This document shows, piece after piece, positions 57,829 to 64,000 of a stretch of DNA of 64,000 nucleotides. The position numbers and the translations under genes are program-made. How positions within the stretch are numbered: the first letter of the stretch is position 1; the number at the start of each line of letters is the position of its first letter. The notes beneath the pieces were generated by a model. That model saw nothing but the letters and a program-made list of their open reading frames with translations, was not told the DNA's origin and made no database searches. Source of the stretch: Saccharum officinarum (taxonomy: Eukaryota; Streptophyta; Magnoliopsida; Poales; Poaceae); contig CM036221.1 in assembly GCA_020631735.1 (NCBI GenBank), positions 16,101,381-16,165,380 on the forward strand, written 5' to 3'.

Positions 57829-60761
57829 GTTAATTACAAAGCCAGAGGAAGACATTGGGTGCTTGATAGTGGGTGCACTCAACATATGACCGGGGATTCT
57901 TGTATGTTCAAATCAACTGATACAAGTCAAAATAGTGTTTTTGATGCTATCACTTTCGGCAACAACAAGAAAGGCAAGGTCAAGGGGCTTGGTAAAATTG
58001 CTATCTCAAATGACATGAGCATATCTAATATGTTGCTAGTTGAGAGCTTGGATTTCAATCTTTTATCAGTGGCACAACTTTGTGATCTTGGCTTCAAGTG
58101 AATATTTGGTAGTGATGATGTTGAAGTCATAAGTTTTGATGGATCAAATTTGATATTCAAAGGGTTTAGACATGGTAGCTTATACTTGGTTGACTTCAAT
58201 GATAGTGAGACACAATTGACATCATGCTTGCTTAGTAAATCTAGTATGGGATGGTTGTGGTATAGAAGGCTTGGTCATGTTGGAATGAAACAATTGAACA
58301 AACTTTTGAAGCATGACTTAGTTAGAGGCTTGAAGGATGTCACCTTTGAGAAGGATAAACCATGTAGTGCTTGTCAAGCCGGCAAACAAGTTAGAAATGC
58401 ACATCCTAGTAAGAGTGAAATGAGCACATCAAAGGCATTTGAGCTATTGCACATGGACTTATTTGGGCCAACAACATACACTAGCATTGGTGGCAACAAG
58501 TACGGTTTTGTGATTGTTGATGATGACACTAGATACATTTGGGTGTTCTCTCTCTATGACAAGAGTGATGTTTATGATCTATTCAAGTCTTTTGTCAAGA
58601 GGGTGCAAAATGAGTTTGAGACTACTATCAAGAAGATTAGAAGTGACAATGGTAGTGAGTTCAAGAACACAAGAATTAAGGATTTGTGTGATGATCTTGG
58701 TATTGGACATCAATTCTCACCAACATGCACTCCTCAATCCAATGGTGTAGTTGAAAGGAAAAATAGAACCTTGATTGACATGACTAGATCAATGCTTAGT
58801 GAATACAATGTGAGTCATTCATTTTGGAGTGAATCCATCAACACGGCTTGCTATTGTACCAACCGCCTCTATTGCCATGGAAGCTTGGGAAAACACCATA
58901 TGAGCTATTGAATGGAAGAAAGCCCAACATTGCATACTTTAGAGTGTTTGGTTGCAAATGCTATATTCTTAAGAAAGGTACTAGATTGAGCAAGTTTGAA
59001 AAGAAATGTGATGACGGATTCTTACTTGGTTATTCTACCACAAGCAAAGCATATATAGTTTGGAATCTCACTAATGGCACCTTGGAAGAAGTTTATGATG
59101 TTGAGTTTGATGAAACCCAAGGATCTTAAAATGAAGCTCAAAACCTTGATGATGTGAGAGGAGATCAATTGTCAAATGCAATGAAGAACATGGACATTGG
59201 TGATATAAGGCTGATGCAAGTTGATGATGATTGTGACATACATATGATTAATCAAGATGTGCAAATTGATACATTTCAAGCAAGCTCAAGTGGTACTCAT
59301 GATGAAGCTCAAGTTCAAGGTCAAATAAGTGGAAGCAATCAACTCCCAATACTCCAACCTACTAGTATTGCAAGAGATCATCCATTGGACCAAATCATTG
59401 GTGAAATTTAAAGTGGTGTTCAAACTAGATCAAGGCTAGCATCCTTTTGTGAGCATTACTCATTTGTGTCACTTGAAGAACCTAAGAAATTAGAAGATGC
59501 TTTGAAGGATTCCGATTGGGTAAATGCCATGCATGAAGAACTAAACAACTTTGCTAGAAATCAAGTTTGGAAACTTATTGAGAGACCAAAGAACTATAAT
59601 GTGATTGGTACTAAGTGGGTCTTTAGAAACAAGCAAGATCAAGATGGCATGGTTGTGAGGAACAAAGCAAGATTAGTAGCACAAGGATACACTCAAGTTG
59701 AGGGTCTTGACTTTGGAGAGACATATGCACCGGTTACAAAATTGGAGGCATTTAGAATCTTATTAGCATATGCTTGTGCACACAACATCAAGCTCTATCA
59801 AATGGATGTCAAGAGTGCATTTCTCAATGGCTACATCAATGAAGAAGTCTATGTTGAGCAACCTCCCAGTTTTGAAGATGACAATAAGTCCAATCATGTG
59901 TTCAAGCTAAAGAAGGCATTGTATGGTTTGAAGCAAGCACCTAGAGCATGGTATGAGAGATTGAGGGACTTTCTTCTATCTAAAGGGTTCAAGATGGGAA
60001 AGGTTGACACCACTCTCTTCACCAAGAAGCTTGGAAATGACTTGTTTGTGTTGCAAATCTATGTGGATGACATTATCTTTGGATCAACTAACCAAGACTT
60101 TTGTGAAGAGTTTGGAAATATGATGGCTAATGAGTTTGAGATGTCTATGATTGGAGAGCTTAGTTACTTCCTTGGACTTCAAATCAAGCAAATGAAGAAT
60201 GGCACTTTTGTAAGTCAAGGCAAGTACATCAAGAACATGATCAAGAAGTTTGGATTGCAAGATGCTAAGCAAATGAGTACACAATGGGCACTAATGATCA
60301 ATTGGGTATTGATGGCAGTGAAAACATGGTAGATCAAAAGCAATACCGGTCTATGATTGGAAGTTTGCTCTATGTCACCGCTTCTAGGCCGGATGCGATG
60401 TTTAGTGTGTGCAAGTGTGCAAGATATCCAGCTTCACCTAGAGAAAGTCACTTGAAAGCAACCAAGAGAATATTGAGATATCTTAAGAGCACTCATGATG
60501 TTGGATTATGGTATCCCAAGGGGTCTAATTTTGAGTTGATTAGATATTCGGACTCTGACTATGGTGGATGCAAGATTGATAGAATGAGCACATGTGGCAC
60601 TTGTCAATTGCTTGGAAGGTCTCTTGTTTCATGGTCATCAAAGAAACAAAATAGTGTTGCACTATCTACCGCCGAGGCTGAATACATTAGTGCCGGTAGT
60701 TATTGTGCACAATTGCTTTGGATGAAAGCCACCTTGAATGATTTTTGGAATCAAGTTCAAG
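57829..60761 (+). pseudogene. copia-2 pol, copy C
   Basis: Shares stops TGA 58099-58101, TAA 59127-59129 and TAA 59409-59411 with copy B. It also has one-base losses near 58879 and 60281 and a gain near 60742, each in a homopolymer. YVDD is at 60060-60071. RNase H is truncated at 60761, the same base as in the other copies. Confidence 0.9.
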
Positions 60762-62053
60762 TCCTTCTCCGTATCGTCCCGAAGCTTGAGCTACTTCTCT
60801 TGCAAGAGAACATTTCTCTCCGCAGGGCTAAACGCGACGGCGCTCCAGCAGCGGGAGATGGAGGATCGACCTCCATGTCGGTGCTTGCCCGAGACGACGA
60901 ACTTCTCATTGAGCGGAACAACACCGCACGCTTGAGCTTTCCAACGATCTTGCTCATTTTCCTGCAAAATAGGCAAAAGACAACATAACTCATGGAACGA
61001 GATTATGAAAATAAAAATGTTAGCGGTTAGTCGTGCAAAAGTCAGTCATCCAGAGGGTTAGTCGTCCGAGATTGCCTAAAGAATTTTTCTAATCAATATT
61101 TTGGCATGACTTCCACCCTAAATCTTTTTAATTTTCTCTCTTGATTGGACAGCACTACCACTCTTAAACCATCACTTTCTTGCTCAAATTTTAGCAGCAC
61201 CTCTCTCTCTCTTACTCAAGATTTTAGCAACACTTTCACTCTGAACTTTCTCACCCTTTTCTCTTACTCCAAAACTATTTCTACCAAAAGAATTTTAAAC
61301 TACGAGATTTGAAATTGGAAATTCGAACTTGGGAAGCTAGATAGCAGTGTGGGTGAGTGAGTTGAGCAGCCAGGAGGGGGTATTTATAGGGGAAAAGCAG
61401 CAGGTTGGACGGCCAAGTGGTGGGGCCGGCCGGCCCCACATCATGGCCAAATGGCCTCTCCATTTTCCTGCTGCTCCTTTACTCCATGCTTAAGCAAAAC
61501 ATTCACTCCTTTGGTGCTCTTTCGGGACTAGGATAGCTAGTGGAGAGATGATGGAGGTGAAAGTGGTGGTTGAGTGCAGATAGAAGTGATGGGTAGTGGT
61601 TATGGAGGTGATGGTGGTGGGTCCCCAAGTGTTTGTGGGTCCCGGTGCCCGTATTTCTATCGTATACTTGTATGCATGGTATTTTTTTACGCCTCCATGG
61701 TAAATATTCTGGCAGATTTTTACACACCGTAAAATTGTTCACATGGGGCCTGAGGATTTTATAATGCAATAATGAAAATGTTTATTTTATTTTCTATTGT
61801 TATTTCCCTATACTTAATTAATATTTATATATCATCTGGCTTACCCTGGTTTAGAGTAAGTGTTTAGTTAATGATCTCATCATAAGTATACATATTTATC
61901 AATATCTCTAGCCACTGCTCCTTCCTGTGGTAAAATATAAATAACAATATTTGGAATACTCCCGAGTGAAGTGCTACAATGGTATATCTGCGTACTTGCA
62001 GAATTCTCATATACTCTTACCTAAACTACAAGTGTCATTAATAAATACCAACA
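60762..62053 (+). mobile_element. LTR fragment of gypsy element F, copy C
   Basis: Essentially the same as 42022-43313. Confidence 0.6.
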
Positions 62054-62061
62054 AGTATTTC

Positions 62062-62074
62062 TGGCGCCGTTGCT
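62062..62074 (+). other. PBS of element F, copy C
   Basis: TGGCGCCGTTGCT, as in copies A and B. Confidence 0.75.
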
Positions 62075-62645
62075 GGGATTCAAACCTAGCAGCGACGTAA
62101 GAAGTGTCAACAGAGAGCTACGGCGTCTGGCTCGGGTAGGAGTCCGCCGCTGAGTGGAGAAGCCGCTCTGGCTGCGCAATATGGACAAAGTCACGTGCAC
62201 AAGAAAAGACAAGCACGAAGAACGTTTCCCTCCATTAATCAAACAGGATCCCAAAACTACTCTACTAAACACAACAGATTACGGTGTTTCCACAAAATAA
62301 TTCCTGATAGAAAAATATTATAATTTAATTATTTGCAAGGTAGTGTTCGTAAAAGAAAAGTTCCATGGCGTTATCATGTAAATTGTTGTCAAGTCTTCCA
62401 GTCAAATATAAGGTTTATGTCCCAAAATCTTGTTAAATTCATGATCCCTATAAGCGAACATAAATACATGTGCTTAACAAGAAACAAAATGATGCTTATG
62501 TATGTTTATTATGTGTGCTAACATGGTTTCGTTTTTGGACTGTGACACTTAAATTAAGTTAGCTTCCCTTTACCATGAGAAAGCATACCAAAGTTTATGT
62601 TCACATGAGTAGACTTTTTTTAAAAAAAAATTGTGATTACTACAA

Positions 62646-62769
62646 GGGTGTTCGGTTGCAAGAATAAGTGGATGTACTTTGAGAGAGAAGAATAAGTGGC
62701 TGCAGCAGCCACAGCCGCTTAGTACTTTGAGAGAGAAGAATAAGCGGCTCCACTGCAGCAGAACACCCC
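62646..62769. mobile_element. 124-bp TACAA-flanked MITE, copy C
   Basis: Same element and position as in copies A and B. Confidence 0.75.
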
Positions 62770-63730
62770 TACAACATGTCAAATTTTTTTAAAATTTATG
62801 AATTGAATGGTGTTTTCTCCTCACATTTCCTTACCTTATACTATTTATTTATGTTCAATATTTTCGTATACCATTCAATTCGAATAAGATCCCTGTGATA
62901 AAAAAAAATATGAAAAATAAATAGACAAAAGAGAATAAGGTACAGATAATTTGTACTATTAATCAATCATAAATTTTAAAACCATATCTTGTGTTCTTAT
63001 TACGATTAATTACAATGTGGGCTGTAATTATTTATGCCAAATAAAGAAACAAAGTAGTAGAAACAACATGATACCGCCCTATTAGATCTATTTTTGCTTG
63101 ATCAGTTAACCGCTGGGAATAATAATCCCCCACTTATATATTTATCACAGAAAAAAGAGTGGCAAGAACTCCTATATCTATTATCCTTTCCGTGCATCGA
63201 GGAATGTAAATATGTACAAAATTCAATGGTTCAATTATGCATCATGTGAAGTATATAAGATCAACCGAATGCAAGCTAATTAACTAATTGAAATGAACTA
63301 AATTGTTACTGCTCCTAGATGACCTAATGCAACTGGAAGCCTAATACGGAGTATTTAATTAGCACAGATAGTAAATAGTTTGCGGAAACTGAAGGATTGA
63401 TATGTCGGTCAACATTTTGATATGTTTTACTTTTTCTAATCTAAAATGTTAGTTGGTGTATATATACACATTGTTTGATAGTCTTAGGAAATACATAGAC
63501 GGATACACCTCCTAGCAGATAACAGAGACGGATAATAAATTTGTGAACGGTATCAATCCTGACTAGTCATAATTAAATTAATTGGGAAGAGTTAATTAAG
63601 AATTGTTATATAGTTCTTTATATGATAAGACAGAAGCAAAGAGATATAGAAACAACACCATACCACGTTCTGGAGTGACTGCGGCATTTTTCTGCCCGGA
63701 AGCTGCTTCCTCCTCCTCTTGCTCATCTCA

Positions 63731-63879
63731 CCTTGTTCGGCTGGCTGGTTGCCAGCCAGCCAGCAGTGTTTTTCTCTCACACCAGTTCAGCACCAGCCAC
63801 CAGCCACCAGCCAGCCAGCAGTATTTTTCTTTCACAATAAATCAGCCTCAGCCACCAGCCACCAGCCAGCCGAACGAGG
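63731..63879. mobile_element. 149-bp CCTTGTTCGGCTGG MITE, copy C
   Basis: Same element as 45001-45149. Confidence 0.7.
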
Positions 63880-64000
63880 TGGACACCAAAAATAATTAAA
63901 AAAGAAAAGTTACTCCTATGTCAAAGACTGAGAACTTCTGGAGAGACGTGTGAGCCAAACGCTTGAGCGCGCGCTAGCGCGGTGACTTCGCTCCTTCTAA

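Larger units (their letters stand above)
62177..64000. repeat. Non-coding unit X, copy C, cut by the window end
   Basis: Follows copy B closely to the window end (equivalent to 45270). A 10-bp deletion near 63113 and a small change beside it (AATAAT for AATGTT) are the clearest differences. Confidence 0.75.

Overview
The window is repeat-dense nuclear DNA of a grass. No bacterial-style gene, operon, rRNA, tRNA or CRISPR array is visible. The retroelement families (Sirevirus-type Ty1/copia with CCGGAC palindrome arrays in the LTR, Tat-lineage Ty3/gypsy with a second RNase H, chromovirus-type gypsy) and the MITE families point to a panicoid grass, probably Andropogoneae. That placement is inferred from element style, not from a gene. 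I found no intact host gene, and every retroelement reading frame is broken.

Two runs of exactly 100 N (13875-13974 and 55788-55887) cut the window into three contigs. Contig 1 (1-13874) holds, on the minus strand, the gag and 5' LTR of copia-1. These sit in a Tat gypsy pol fragment that was then broken by copia-2 on the plus strand. Copia-2 is truncated in RNase H and joined to an LTR and tRNA-Asp-type PBS of another gypsy (element F), followed by non-coding unit X. Contig 2 (13975-55787) runs through a long chromovirus-type LTR, a DUF4283-type pseudogene, a gypsy element E, the 3' half of the Tat element (3' LTR, a plus-strand intron-containing plant-mobile-domain gene, integrase), the 3' LTR and RT/RNase H of copia-1, a deletion junction into Tat RNase H/RT, then copia-2, the F LTR and X again. 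After X come a hAT-like element, microsatellites, an uncharacterised stretch (47865-49683), a minus-strand chromovirus (element D), and a second, older diverged copy of X. Contig 3 (55888-64000) repeats copia-2, F and X a third time.

The layers are nested: Tat lies in element E, copia-1 lies in Tat with a 5-bp target duplication, and copia-2 also lies in Tat. Copies A (contig 1), B (contig 2) and C (contig 3) share junctions and stop codons, so they descend from one nest. They are either very recent segmental duplicates or unmerged alleles/homeologues placed side by side by scaffolding. Copies A and C carry single-base homopolymer changes typical of unpolished long reads.

The most biologically interesting item is the antisense plant-mobile-domain gene carried inside the Tat retrotransposon (24601-27817), with its own TATA box and five plausible introns. 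Next are the LTR palindrome arrays, the acidic ESH/LCE-motif ORF of element E, and the pair of diverged X units with reciprocal MITE insertions and readable empty sites.
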